Shown: in pieces, positions 16,785 to 25,212 of the stretch | How the letters are laid out: each line of letters begins with the position of its first letter | Position numbering within the stretch: position 1 is the first letter of the stretch | Assembly: GCA_030066155.1 (NCBI GenBank) | Contig: JASJCE010000008.1 | Span: forward strand, 1 to 33,509 | DNA length: 33,509 nt | From: Desulfobacterales bacterium | Lineage (GTDB): Bacteria > Desulfobacterota > Desulfobacteria > Desulfobacterales > JAFDCJ01 | Reading direction: 5' to 3' | Made by a program: the position numbers and the translations under genes | Notes under the pieces: model-generated | What the model saw: the letters and a program-made list of their open reading frames with translations, nothing else | The model's database searches: none | What the model was told of the DNA's origin: nothing

Positions 16785-17105
16785 TTACCTATCGCTTTTT
16801 CTTTTCCGATCTTTCTTTTTGAATAATTTCTCTTTGGCCCACCGATATGCAGCTGTTGTTTTATCCTTGATCTTCACGACCAGCGGCTGATCGACGTATT
16901 GATACCCCTTTTGCACATAAACATTGCGGGCGTCATTCGGCGGCTGGGTGTCGGTGAAATGTTTGGTCCCCTCTTCATCGGTCCATGAATAGAGGGTAAC
17001 CCGCTGGTCATCCTTTTGAATGGTTGTTTTTTTATGCCAGTCGTAAGACAGGAAACCAACAAACCCGAAGATTAGAATCAACGTAATAATTATTGTCTTT
17101 TTCAT
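16785..17105 (-). CDS. Membrane-anchored DUF4124-domain protein
   Basis: A 106-residue protein from the ATG at 17105-17103 (an in-frame TTG directly precedes it). The N-terminus KKTIIITLILIFGFVGFLSY is a single hydrophobic segment, a signal anchor or an uncleaved signal. It is followed by VTLYSWTDEEGTKHFTDTQP, the hallmark of DUF4124 (Y-x-W-x-D-x-x-G-x-x-H-x-x-D-x-x-P). The C-terminus is very basic (KKKDRKRKSDR). DUF4124 proteins are envelope proteins of unknown biochemical role. It is divergent from the YHS gene across a 385-nt spacer that carries a good promoter for the latter. Confidence 0.75.
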   Translation of the reverse strand: MKKTIIITLILIFGFVGFLSYDWHKKTTIQKDDQRVTLYSWTDEEGTKHFTDTQPPNDARNVYVQKGYQYVDQPLVVKIKDKTTAAYRWAKEKLFKKKDRKRKSDR

Positions 17106-17313
17106 CAATTAATCTGCCCTCATTAATGGATAATATCTGGTTGAAAATAGTTTTTTGGAAAATTGCGAAATTCGCCAATTGAAAATTCCACGGATCTATT
17201 TTCTCTTAACGCAAAGACATAAATCACTCTTTGATCCATTTGCTTTCTCATAAACATCATTTTAGCACGATTAAGGTATGCGAAACAAAATTCTGATAAA
17301 ATTTTTTTTACAC

Positions 17314-17342
17314 TTGACAGCCAATGCAAATGGCTGCAGAAT
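17314..17342 (+). promoter_or_regulatory. Sigma70-type promoter with an operator-like dyad in its spacer
   Basis: TTGACA (17314-17319), a 17-nt spacer and CAGAAT (17337-17342, 4 of 6) point at the YHS gene 147 nt downstream. CAGCCA (17318-17323) and TGGCTG (17331-17336) form a perfect 6-bp inverted repeat that fills the spacer, a position where a bound repressor or MerR-type activator would act. Confidence 0.5.
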
Positions 17343-17489
17343 GTAACATCGTGGTACCTTCAATGGAGCGGTAGCTGAATTCTGACTTTATATTTTGTTT
17401 CCTGCACTTAAGATTCCCGTTCATTTACAAAAACGCTACTGCATCCTTAACTCTTTTCTCAATTATTCCAGCCTTAAAGGAGAGATATC

Positions 17490-17894
17490 ATGTTTGAAGA
17501 CTCTCTAAAACCACCCCAATTTATGATTTTATTAGTTTTATCGATTTTCGCCTTCAGTTCCTTCGCTTATGCAGAAAATACTCTCAGTGAACTTGATAAA
17601 GACAGTTTTGGCGTTGCCATTCAAGGTTACGACGCGGTGGCCTATTTTACCAACAACAAGGCGATCAAAGGCAGCGAAACGTATTCGTATACCTGGAACG
17701 AGGCTGTTTGGCATTTCTCGAGCGCTGAACACCGCGAATTGTTTGCGGCCAATCCAAAGAAATATGTGCCTCACCGCGGCGGATGGTGAGCGGTAAGCAT
17801 GCTGACGGGCCGGTCGGCGCCGGAAGATCCTGAAAATTGGATGATCGTTAACGGTAAGCTCTATTTAGGACGGGCGAAAACAAAAGCAAATTAG
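17490..17894 (+). CDS. YHS-domain protein, probable selenoprotein (in-frame TGA = Sec100)
   Basis: AAAGGAGAG lies 5 nt before ATG 17490. The N-terminus has a Sec signal peptide (hydrophobic 12-28, ending AYAENT). The mature domain FGVAIQGYDAVAYF, YTWNEAVWHFSSAEHRELFA and NPKKYVPHRGGW is a YHS domain, which normally continues G-G-Y-C-A-Y/V. Here the Cys codon is TGA (17787-17789). The frame stays open and family-like afterwards (AVSMLTG, then APEDPENWMIVNGKLYLG) to TAG at 17892, giving 134 residues with position 100 as U. A hairpin whose loop is GGTC lies 22 nt after the TGA (separate entry). I recall that annotation pipelines name a YHS (seleno)protein family, which supports Sec. YHS domains are thought to bind metal. 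The alternative is a nonsense mutation leaving a 99-residue truncated product. Confidence 0.78.
17806..17822 (+). promoter_or_regulatory. Candidate bacterial SECIS hairpin in the YHS gene
   Basis: CGGGCC (17806-17811) pairs with GGC (17816-17818) plus CCG (17820-17822), leaving one bulged G (17819) and a 4-nt loop GGTC (17812-17815). The loop starts 22 nt after the TGA, inside the range for bacterial SECIS elements. From memory the E. coli fdhF SECIS also has a bulged stem and a GGUC loop recognised by SelB; its bulge is on the 5' side, here it is on the 3' side. Confidence 0.6.
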
Positions 17895-18082
17895 CTATTT
17901 CCGTCGTCAGGATGTTAATCTGGCAAGCAATAGTCGGTATAGTGATTTAGCAAGAACTCTGTTAATCAGAACAATGTTCGACTGCGTCTTTTCAACGAAA
18001 GCAAATCTTTTATCATTTAGGTTCGAACTAAAATCGATAAGATCCCGCGAATATTCAATCCGCAATATTGACGGTCTCGTAT

Positions 18083-18110
18083 AAAGTCAAAATTGTCGAA
18101 TTTTGACTTT
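18083..18110. terminator. Bidirectional terminator between convergent genes
   Basis: AAAGTCAAAATT (18083-18094) and AATTTTGACTTT (18099-18110) form a perfect 12-bp stem with loop gtcg, extendable by three more pairs including one wobble. It lies between the ends of the YHS gene (+) and the cyclase gene (-). A second dyad, AAAGTTAACTTT (18137-18148), lies inside TTGATATA (18119-18126) / TATATCAA (18174-18181), giving a second structured region next to the cyclase stop. Confidence 0.6.
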
Positions 18111-18196
18111 GTAACCTATTGATATAACTGATAGCGAAAGTTAACTTTTGCGCTTTTTGCGCCTTTTTGCGGCTATATCAATATTCAATCTTCCAT

Positions 18197-20086
18197 TTAT
18201 TTCAATCCGGCAACGTGTAGACCATCAACGATCTTTCTGCGATGGTCCGGATTGTAAAACGCTTCCCCATAAAAGTCGACTTCAAAAAACGGCGCTATTT
18301 CCATTACTTTCCGGGCTTCTTTTTGAGCTTGATCGAGATTACCCAAATGGCCATGGACGGCCGCCAGCACGATGTGGGCGCCTAAAAAAGTCGGCCATTT
18401 GGCGGTGCATTTGTTCAGCCAGCTCAAAGCCTCCTCGTACTCGTCCTTAAAAAAATTCGCAATTCCCATATTCATCAATAGGCCGGGCGATATGTAAGGA
18501 TCATATTTCAGGCTGGTATGATACCAGTGCAGGGCCTCACCCGGTTTGCCCGAGTAGAGCAGGACGGGGGCCAGCAATCGATAGGTGCGCCAGTCATTGG
18601 GATTGAGTTCGATGGATCGCTTCATTTCACTGATGGCCAGATCGTATTCTCCTTTGCGCATGTAGGTGTAACCCAGTTGAGCGCGCGCAAAGGCATTTGA
18701 TTCATCCAGAATGATGGCCTTTTCAAATAATTCTTCGGCCTGCTGCATGGCCAGATCGGGAAACTCAGTCCACCCATAGCCGGCGTCCCATCTGCGGACA
18801 TGACCAAGACCCGCATAAGCATCCGAGTAGTTGGGATCGAGCTCAATCGCCTTCTTAAAATATTCTTTCGCTTTGAGGCTTGCATCCCGTTTCCGCTGCA
18901 AGAAATGGTGATAGCCTTTCATCACATAATCGTAGGCTTCTAAATTGTCGGTTGGTTTGGAGAATACACGCTCACGTTGGGTTTGATCGATTTTGAGTGC
19001 TAATTTCCTGACAATATTTTCGATAATCTCATCCTGCAATTTAAAGATATCGGCCGTACTTCGATCGAAGCGGTCAGCCCAGACATGATTGCCGTCAACC
19101 GCATCGATGAGTTGGGTGTTGATCCGAACGCGGTCGGCTGCTTTTTGAATGCTGCCCTCAAGAACATAGTCGACCTTGAGATCTCGACCCACCTCTCGAA
19201 TATCCACTGCTTTTCCTTTATATTTAAATACCGTGTTACTTGCCGCCACCGTCAAATCGCTGAACTTTGATAAATCGGTGATAATGTCGTTGGTGATGCC
19301 GTCGCTGAAATATTCCTGTTCTTTGTCGTCGCTTAAATTGGTGAATGGTAGAACGGCAATCGAGGGTTTTACGGAAGATGACGGTGTCGGCTGTTGCTGA
19401 AGGTGGGTTGTTTCTGTGATAGATCCTTGCCGTTGGAATCCCTGCCAGACATAAAATGCTGCAGCACCAAAAATGAGGATCAATACCGCAGCAACCGCCG
19501 GCCACAATCGCCGTGCACCGGCGGTTTTTTTTTCCATTGCAATGCGGCCGTCAGCTTCAGGATCTGACCAAATTTTGTAGACCTTGATGGGGGTTGCAAT
19601 GTTTTTTACCTGCTGCTCTCCGATATACTCCCCGCCAAATGCCAATTTATTTTGAATCTGATCATAGGCGCTGCCGGATATGCAAATTCCCCCGGCATCT
19701 GCCAGGCTCTCCAATCTTGCGGCGATATTGACCCCATCGCCGTATATGCGTTCTCCGTCGACAATAACGTCGCCCAGATTGACGCCGATGCGAAAAGGCA
19801 TTCGCTGATCCTCGGGTATTCCCGCCTCAAACTGATTCAAACGTTTCTGGATAATCAATGCACATTTGACCGTATCTACGATGCTGGCAAATTCCGCTAG
19901 AAGATTGTCGCCGGGAGAATCGATGACGCGTCCGTGATGCTGTTGAATTTCCGCCTTCATAATGTCATGGCAGCGCTTCAGGGTTTGAACGGTGGTGACA
20001 TCATCCTGGCCCATGAGACGGCTATATCCCTTGGCATCGGCGCTCAAGATGGCTGTCAATTTACGCTTGATTTGCTCTTCGTTCAT
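18197..20086 (-). CDS. Class III adenylate/guanylate cyclase with TolB-like and TPR domains
   Basis: A 629-residue protein. ATG at 20086-20084 follows AAAGGTG. Residues about 8-175 are a class III cyclase catalytic domain: AILSADAKGYSRLM supplies metal-binding D17, SPGDNLLAEF supplies D60, and YGDGVNIAARLESLAD carries the Asn/Arg transition-state pair. A single membrane helix lies near residues 195-215. Next comes a TolB/FlgO-like domain (PSIAVLPFTNLSDDKEQEYF, then the GTP-cyclase-associated VDYVLEGSIQ) and, from about residue 370, several TPRs. This order is common in proteobacterial stand-alone cyclases, where the C-terminal part is a protein-binding sensor. It makes a cyclic nucleotide second messenger; the signal is unknown. 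It is divergent from the qhp locus, and a link is not shown. Confidence 0.9.
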   Translation of the reverse strand: MNEEQIKRKLTAILSADAKGYSRLMGQDDVTTVQTLKRCHDIMKAEIQQHHGRVIDSPGDNLLAEFASIVDTVKCALIIQKRLNQFEAGIPEDQRMPFRIGVNLGDVIVDGERIYGDGVNIAARLESLADAGGICISGSAYDQIQNKLAFGGEYIGEQQVKNIATPIKVYKIWSDPEADGRIAMEKKTAGARRLWPAVAAVLILIFGAAAFYVWQGFQRQGSITETTHLQQQPTPSSSVKPSIAVLPFTNLSDDKEQEYFSDGITNDIITDLSKFSDLTVAASNTVFKYKGKAVDIREVGRDLKVDYVLEGSIQKAADRVRINTQLIDAVDGNHVWADRFDRSTADIFKLQDEIIENIVRKLALKIDQTQRERVFSKPTDNLEAYDYVMKGYHHFLQRKRDASLKAKEYFKKAIELDPNYSDAYAGLGHVRRWDAGYGWTEFPDLAMQQAEELFEKAIILDESNAFARAQLGYTYMRKGEYDLAISEMKRSIELNPNDWRTYRLLAPVLLYSGKPGEALHWYHTSLKYDPYISPGLLMNMGIANFFKDEYEEALSWLNKCTAKWPTFLGAHIVLAAVHGHLGNLDQAQKEARKVMEIAPFFEVDFYGEAFYNPDHRRKIVDGLHVAGLK

Positions 20087-20657
20087 CGGGGCACCTTTAG
20101 AAAAGGTTCGATAGTTGGAGGGATGATCAGAAGGCTAAAAACCTCAGTAGCAGATCTAAAGCCGGTTAAGTTAGATGAGACGCTGGAAATTGCAGAACCA
20201 ACCAAATTTGTTTTCGGCTTAAGACATTCGAAGACAATATATAAAGTTATCTAAACACAGAAATCAACAATGTCAAATTTACCAAACTGCAGGACAGTTT
20301 AATATTGCCGGGCGATACACGACTATTTCAAGTCAACTATAAGCCACTGTAAATTTTAGTCGACGTCCGCTGGATTAAATCGTTGACAATCCAAACGCGA
20401 TTGGATATTTCAAGCTTAATTCTTCCCGCGCATTTGACGATTCTACGCGCATTTGGCGTTTCTTTATATTAGGCTACAGCTGATTCCGATGTATAAGTCA
20501 TTATTTTCACTTTCTTCGGCACTCACAACGCAACAAGAACTCACTTTTAAATATTACTCATCCAATCATTAAATTAGGTGTTGTGTTTTCAGTTTCTTAG
20601 AACTGACTGTCTCGTTTAAATTGAATAAGTTCCAGTCCAAACAGAAAGGAGGATCTT
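20087..20657. other. Spacer between the cyclase gene and qhpA
   Basis: About 570 nt with no credible gene. It contains the candidate promoter and direct repeats listed separately; otherwise it is AT-rich and unremarkable. AAAGGAGG at 20644-20651 is the ribosome site of qhpA. Confidence 0.5.
20383..20458 (+). promoter_or_regulatory. Candidate qhp promoter with spacer dyad and downstream direct repeats
   Basis: TTGACA (20383-20388), a 17-nt spacer and TATTTC (20406-20411, 3 of 6) precede qhpA by about 250 nt. ATCCAA (20389-20394) and TTGGAT (20401-20406) form a dyad filling the spacer. Downstream, GCGCATTTGACG (20428-20439) and GCGCATTTGGCG (20447-20458) are direct repeats 19 nt apart, close to two helical turns, as for a dimeric regulator. 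The weak -10 would suit an activated promoter. Confidence 0.4.
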
Positions 20658-22295
20658 ATGAGGGTTGTGAGACTTGGCACCATCACCTTTGTTGCGCTCT
20701 GCGTATTTCTCTTTATGGAGGCCCTGGTTTATGCCAAAACGCCATTCGTGGAGTTCGGGGTTGTCCGGCAAAAATGCTCGGTCTGTCATAAGCTGGATCG
20801 ACAGGGGCGCGTGGAGGTGATCGAGGAGACCCGCAAGACACCGGAGGAATGGAAGGTTGTGGTCGAGCGCATGATCCGCATCAACGGCGGGCCGATCGCC
20901 GACGCAGATTTCAATCCGGTGATCAAGGAGTTAAGCCAACATCTGATTTTGACACCCGAGGAAATGGCGGAAGTGGCCTACATTAACAGCGACGAGAACA
21001 GCCAGTACCGGGAAATACCCAAAAACGAAACCGAAAATCGCATTTTCGCCGCCTGCGTCCGCTGTCACACCTATGGCAAGATCCGCTCCCACCGCAAAAC
21101 CCAGGAGCAATGGGTCGAAAACATGAATCTGCATCTTGGGTATTATCCTACAACTCTGGGTCAAATGCGGGAAATGGATTGGCCCAAAGAAGCCATGGCA
21201 CTGGCGGATGTGCTTGCCAAAGAGCTTCCCATGGACACCCCGCAATGGCAATCCTGGATGCAACAGAGAAAAGATCAGGATCTTTCGGGAAACTGGACGG
21301 TGGCCGGTTTTCAGCCGGGCATGGGGTATTATGAAGGCGCTTACGCATTTAAACCCAATCCCGCAAAAGGGGAAGATGAATACCTGGTTGAAAAAGAGGT
21401 TCGTTATTTGAATGGCGTCGGCCTCAAACTGGGCGGTGAGGCAACGCTGTATGGAGAATATCATTTGCGTTACGCTCTGGCACCGACCCCTCTAACCGGT
21501 CGAATTGAAGGTGTCTTTGATTTGGATGCTGACAACATGGGTTTTGAGGGCAAATGGTGGACGGTCGTGCAGGATACCAATGCCTTCGGCAACGAGGCGT
21601 TTTATAAGGCCGGTGGAGAGCCCCGAGCCTTTGCCCTTTTTCCGCAGGCCTTGAAGAAGAGCGATGGGGGACAGGAACTCGCGTTGATTGGTGCGGATTT
21701 ACCATCCGGTTTGACTGCGGCAGACTTTAAGTTTGCAGATTCCAATGTCAAGGTCATGCAAGTCAAACGCATGGACAACGGTAAACTGATGTTGGATATC
21801 GTTGCCGGCGCCAATGCCGCAAATGGTCCATCCAAACTCAGCGTCAACGGCGTTGCAGGTGATTTGTCTCTGGTTATTTTTGACAAGCTCGACGGGATCA
21901 GAATCCTACCGGCACTGGGACGCGCGCGGGTCAGCTGCGGTGCCGCATATCCGCCGCATGGAGTCCAGTTTGTGGCCCGGGGCGTGAACTACGGTGCGGA
22001 CGGAAAACCGGACACGGCCGATGACTTGATGCTGGAACCGGTGGCGGCGCAGTGGTGGTTGGAAGAGGAAAAGACTCGCGATAACGATGACGATTTAAAG
22101 TATCTGCAGACGTCGGTGCTCAATGGCCTATACACACCGGTTACGACTTACGGGCCGATTGAATCCCGGTTTCAGCGCCGGGAAGGCGTCGGGCTGATCG
22201 CCATCGGCGCGTCGTATACGGACGGTGGACAGGAATTTAAAGCCCGCTCATTGTTGGGCGTAACCGTGCCGGATTTTATTACCCATATAAAATAA
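20658..22295 (+). CDS. qhpA: Quinohemoprotein amine dehydrogenase alpha subunit (dihaem cytochrome)
   Basis: A 545-residue periplasmic subunit with an AAAGGAGG ribosome site. The signal peptide covers about residues 1-26 (MEALVYAKTP at its end). The cytochrome domain carries two haem c motifs, CSVCH (40-44) and CVRCH (133-137), with MRMDWP-type Met ligand candidates nearby. After about residue 200 it changes to beta-rich domains (LSGNWTVAGFQPGMGYYEG onward) as in the alpha subunit of Pseudomonas and Paracoccus QHNDH, whose length is similar. In the enzyme, the two haems pass electrons from the CTQ cofactor of the gamma subunit to an external acceptor. The identification rests on the architecture plus the adjacent qhpD, qhpC and qhpB. 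It is the first gene of the operon; qhpD begins 12 nt later. Confidence 0.93.
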   Translation: MRVVRLGTITFVALCVFLFMEALVYAKTPFVEFGVVRQKCSVCHKLDRQGRVEVIEETRKTPEEWKVVVERMIRINGGPIADADFNPVIKELSQHLILTPEEMAEVAYINSDENSQYREIPKNETENRIFAACVRCHTYGKIRSHRKTQEQWVENMNLHLGYYPTTLGQMREMDWPKEAMALADVLAKELPMDTPQWQSWMQQRKDQDLSGNWTVAGFQPGMGYYEGAYAFKPNPAKGEDEYLVEKEVRYLNGVGLKLGGEATLYGEYHLRYALAPTPLTGRIEGVFDLDADNMGFEGKWWTVVQDTNAFGNEAFYKAGGEPRAFALFPQALKKSDGGQELALIGADLPSGLTAADFKFADSNVKVMQVKRMDNGKLMLDIVAGANAANGPSKLSVNGVAGDLSLVIFDKLDGIRILPALGRARVSCGAAYPPHGVQFVARGVNYGADGKPDTADDLMLEPVAAQWWLEEEKTRDNDDDLKYLQTSVLNGLYTPVTTYGPIESRFQRREGVGLIAIGASYTDGGQEFKARSLLGVTVPDFITHIK

Positions 22296-22307
22296 CGCCA
22301 GGCAGAT

Positions 22308-23747
22308 ATGAGAAATTACCAGGTTGCGGAAACGAAAACGATCCAGGTAGATGGCCAGGACTATCTCTTTCTGGTGGCGGATAAAGCCATCTTCGAGATG
22401 GATCGGTCAACTAGGGCCACGCTTGTTGAACTGGGTCGAAAAAAACCGCTGACACGGCAAGAAATTCTGGCTGGCCTGACGGGAATTCCCGCCGAAGACC
22501 GGGATGAATTTTTTCGAGAACTGCTGAAACGTCGCGTGCTCATTGCGAAAAATGAATCCGTTTCAGGGCATGACAATTCTCAAATCCATCAAGCATCGAT
22601 ACCGCTGAAGACTTTAATCCTTCACCTGACAGATGCCTGCAATCTGCGCTGTGACTATTGCTATCACACCGAATGGTCCGACAAACCTGTGGAAAAAAAG
22701 GTGATGGACACAGCGGCAGCCCATCACGCGGTTGATTTTCTGATTGAGCAATCGGGAGATCTGGGTGAGATTGTGCTGGTCTTTTTCGGCGGAGAGCCCC
22801 TGTTGAATTTTAAGCTGATTCCGGCGGTCGTGGATTATGCTCGCCAAAAGGCCTCCGCCAAGGGCAAAAAAGTCAATTTCGCCGTTACCACCAATGGTAC
22901 CCTTCTGCGAGACGAGATCGTTGAATATCTTCAGCACAACAACATCGGGGTCACGGTGAGTCTGGACGGCTTCGATGATATTCATGATCGGTATCGCCGC
23001 TTTCCGGATGGCAGTCCGTCGTATGCCGTTACGCTCCCGAAGCTCCAACGACTGCTGGACCAATCCAATCACCGTCCGGCGGTTGCCAGGGTGACCCTGG
23101 TCGATAAACCGGATCGGGTGCCACAAATTTTGGATCACTTGCTCAAACTAGGTTTTGCGGAAGTCGGGTTCGCTCCGGTGACAACCGGTCATCCGGATTT
23201 TCAATTGGACGGTCAGGCGATGGACCTACTGTTAAACGAATTTGAAACCCTCGCCGAAAATTTTCTGCAAGCCGCCCGGGAGGGGAAGTTTTTTGGTTTT
23301 TCCAACCTGATCGATCTGCTGGTGTCGCTTCACCAGGGGGAGGTTATGAATTATCCCTGCGGAGCGGGCCTGGGTCTTTTTGCGGTTGATCCCCTGGGGC
23401 GCCTGTATCTCTGCCAGCGGTTCACCGGAATCGATGAGTTTAATATGGGAGACGTATTTGACGGATTCAACCACAACAAGCTTGCGAAATTCAGAGAGGA
23501 AGCGGAAATCAGCAACAAAACGGACTGCAGAAAATGCTGGGTGCGCACCATCTGCACCGGCGGGTGCTATCACGAGGCCTGTGTCAGGGAAGGAAGTCAT
23601 CTCAAACCCAATCTGCACTATTGCGAATGGATCAAGCGCTGGTCTGAAATCGGCCTGGAGGTATACTGCCAGCTTGCCGTGGAACACCCGGAGTACCTGG
23701 AACAACTGTGCCTGTCACGGGGCTATCCGGCAGAACCCGGCCTTTGA
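22308..23747 (+). CDS. qhpD: Radical SAM thioether-crosslinking maturase QhpD
   Basis: A 479-residue radical SAM/SPASM enzyme. An N-terminal domain of about 95 residues (peptide-recognition type) precedes HLTDACNLRCDYCYH with the SAM cluster cysteines C111, C115 and C118, then FFGGEP (160-164). The C-terminal SPASM region supplies C351, C369, C407, C410, C416, C420, C425 and C439 for two auxiliary clusters. QhpD makes the Cys-to-Asp/Glu thioether bonds in the gamma subunit before export. Its position between qhpA and qhpC, 20 nt from the latter, is the canonical order. It is oxygen-sensitive chemistry that suits an anaerobe well. Confidence 0.93.
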   Translation: MRNYQVAETKTIQVDGQDYLFLVADKAIFEMDRSTRATLVELGRKKPLTRQEILAGLTGIPAEDRDEFFRELLKRRVLIAKNESVSGHDNSQIHQASIPLKTLILHLTDACNLRCDYCYHTEWSDKPVEKKVMDTAAAHHAVDFLIEQSGDLGEIVLVFFGGEPLLNFKLIPAVVDYARQKASAKGKKVNFAVTTNGTLLRDEIVEYLQHNNIGVTVSLDGFDDIHDRYRRFPDGSPSYAVTLPKLQRLLDQSNHRPAVARVTLVDKPDRVPQILDHLLKLGFAEVGFAPVTTGHPDFQLDGQAMDLLLNEFETLAENFLQAAREGKFFGFSNLIDLLVSLHQGEVMNYPCGAGLGLFAVDPLGRLYLCQRFTGIDEFNMGDVFDGFNHNKLAKFREEAEISNKTDCRKCWVRTICTGGCYHEACVREGSHLKPNLHYCEWIKRWSEIGLEVYCQLAVEHPEYLEQLCLSRGYPAEPGL

Positions 23748-23767
23748 GAAAACAAAAGGAGGATCAA

Positions 23768-24094
23768 ATGAAAAAGAAAGGGCTCAAAGCCTTGAACAAA
23801 CGCGCCAAAAAACTGGAGGACCAGGATGTATTTGGTATGCAGGAGGTCGACGTGTTGACCGGCCAGCCGATTGGATGCACAACTGTCTTTGATACCGGCT
23901 GGGAGACCAATCCACGTCCGACAACCCCCATGGGAAATTGCGTTTCCAGCGCCAGGGATTTTACGAGCTGCTCCGGCCCGTGCTGGTGGCCGGCCCAGAC
24001 TCCGGACAATATTACCAACTGGCCGGAATTTCAAAATCAATGTCTGGCCGTTGAGAGGGACTGGAGAAATTTGAATTTTGTGGTGAAACGATAA
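23768..24094 (+). CDS. qhpC: Amine dehydrogenase gamma subunit, CTQ-bearing crosslinked peptide
   Basis: A 108-residue precursor. AAAGGAGG 4 nt before ATG 23768 fixes the start. Residues 1 to about 28 (MKKKGLKALNKRAKKLEDQD) are a basic leader of the non-Sec type removed by QhpE. The mature part keeps every crosslink position at the spacing known from the Pseudomonas/Paracoccus gamma subunit: C37-E46 (9 apart), C58-D64 (6), C72-D80 (8), and C68-W74 (6), the pair that becomes cysteine tryptophylquinone within SCSGPCWWPAQTPD. One additional Cys, C92, has no partner in the known scheme. This peptide is the substrate for the radical SAM enzyme, the unknown hydroxylase, the exporter and the protease encoded around it. 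Confidence 0.95.
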   Translation: MKKKGLKALNKRAKKLEDQDVFGMQEVDVLTGQPIGCTTVFDTGWETNPRPTTPMGNCVSSARDFTSCSGPCWWPAQTPDNITNWPEFQNQCLAVERDWRNLNFVVKR

Positions 24095-24108
24095 GAAGGG
24101 AGGCTCAC

Positions 24109-25143
24109 ATGAGGCACCGTCGCAAAAGAATTATCGGCATGCTTGTGGTGGTTAGTTTTTTGATCGGCCTTTCCTCTGCGGTTATGGCCAAAGATTACAT
24201 TTACGTGCCCAGTGTCAATCACCTGCATATCATCGATTGCGACTCGGACACCATTGTGAAAACCATCAGTTTCAACGACTATATCGTGAATGGCATTTCA
24301 TCTCCCGATGGGAAGCGGTATTACATGAATGCCTGGCATTCGGTCTATGCCGTTGATACCCAATCACAGCAGATCGTCGACAATTACCCACTCTGGTCCG
24401 ATCTGAACCGCGTCGTCGTCATGCCCGGGATCGCGGTATCGCCGGACAACAAATTCCTGTATCTGAGTGTTGCGATTACCAAGAAAAAGCTCAACATTCC
24501 GCGGCTGAATGTGCTGCCGCCCCAGCTGGCGGTGTTTGACATCAAAAAGAAGCAGGTTGTCAAAAATTTCGAGATTCCGCCCACTTGCACCGCGCTGGTC
24601 AGCCCTCCCGATGATCGCAACCACGTGATTCTGCTGGCCCAGGATATTTTCAAAATCAATATCAAGAACGGCAAACTCACCAAGATGTTGGGAGTGCTTC
24701 ATCCCGAGAACGGGCGACCCGGTCTGAATGCACTGGCCATCTGGAACAATTGGAGTCCCGGCAAAAACGGGGTTGTCAGCCTTCCGGCATACTCGGCCGA
24801 GGAGTTGTTTTACGTGCAGTTCGACAAGAAGGGTAAGATGAGCATGCTAAAAGCCGAGGAGATTGTTTTCGCTTATTCAAGTATTGTATCACCGGATCGG
24901 AAATATCTTTATGCCGTGATGGATGAGGTCTACAAAATCGATTACCAGACCGGTAAGACATTGGCCATGGATCCACTCGAACGGGGTACCTGCTATTCCG
25001 TGGCCCTGACATCGGACGGGAAAAAGCTCTACGTCGGTCCGGGCGGACCGGATCTGAGCGTTTATGATACGGCAACCATGAAACGTACGGGTATTATCCC
25101 CCTCAAAGGAGACGGGGTGACGATCAGTATGATCAGCAGATAA
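24109..25143 (+). CDS. qhpB: Amine dehydrogenase beta subunit, beta-propeller
   Basis: A 344-residue periplasmic protein with AGGGAGG upstream. Its signal peptide runs to about residue 27 (SFLIGLSSAVMAKDY). The rest is a run of WD/YVTN-like blades: KDYIYVPSVNHLHIIDCDSD, GISSPDGKRYYMNAW, AVSPDNKFLYLSV, IVSPDRKYLYAVMDEVYKID and ALTSDGKKLYVGPG, consistent with the seven-bladed propeller of the QHNDH beta subunit that packs on the gamma subunit and forms part of the amine pocket. It is 14 nt from qhpC. A heptamer-repeat spacer separates it from the maturation genes. Confidence 0.9.
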   Translation: MRHRRKRIIGMLVVVSFLIGLSSAVMAKDYIYVPSVNHLHIIDCDSDTIVKTISFNDYIVNGISSPDGKRYYMNAWHSVYAVDTQSQQIVDNYPLWSDLNRVVVMPGIAVSPDNKFLYLSVAITKKKLNIPRLNVLPPQLAVFDIKKKQVVKNFEIPPTCTALVSPPDDRNHVILLAQDIFKINIKNGKLTKMLGVLHPENGRPGLNALAIWNNWSPGKNGVVSLPAYSAEELFYVQFDKKGKMSMLKAEEIVFAYSSIVSPDRKYLYAVMDEVYKIDYQTGKTLAMDPLERGTCYSVALTSDGKKLYVGPGGPDLSVYDTATMKRTGIIPLKGDGVTISMISR

Positions 25144-25167
25144 ATGAAGTTTCAGATAAGCGCCGCC

Positions 25168-25208
25168 TCTGGCCTGAAAAAACGGCCAGTCTGATCGAGA
25201 AAAGAAAC
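25168..25208. repeat. Dispersed repeat with hairpin, copy 1
   Basis: AAAAAACGGCCAGTCTGATC (25177-25196) recurs exactly at 31388-31407, and both copies are followed closely by aagaaac. In this copy CTGGCC and GGCCAG also pair around tgaaaaaac, giving a hairpin directly downstream of qhpB. Confidence 0.65.
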
Positions 25209-25212
25209 GAAT

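Noticed and set aside
17123-17329. 68-codon minus-strand frame upstream of the DUF4124 gene
   Set aside because: AT-rich shadow of the promoter region with no ribosome site or domain features.
17490-17789. Treating the YHS gene as a frameshifted pseudogene
   Set aside because: No frame change is needed: the same frame continues with family sequence after the TGA, and the TGA replaces the one conserved Cys.
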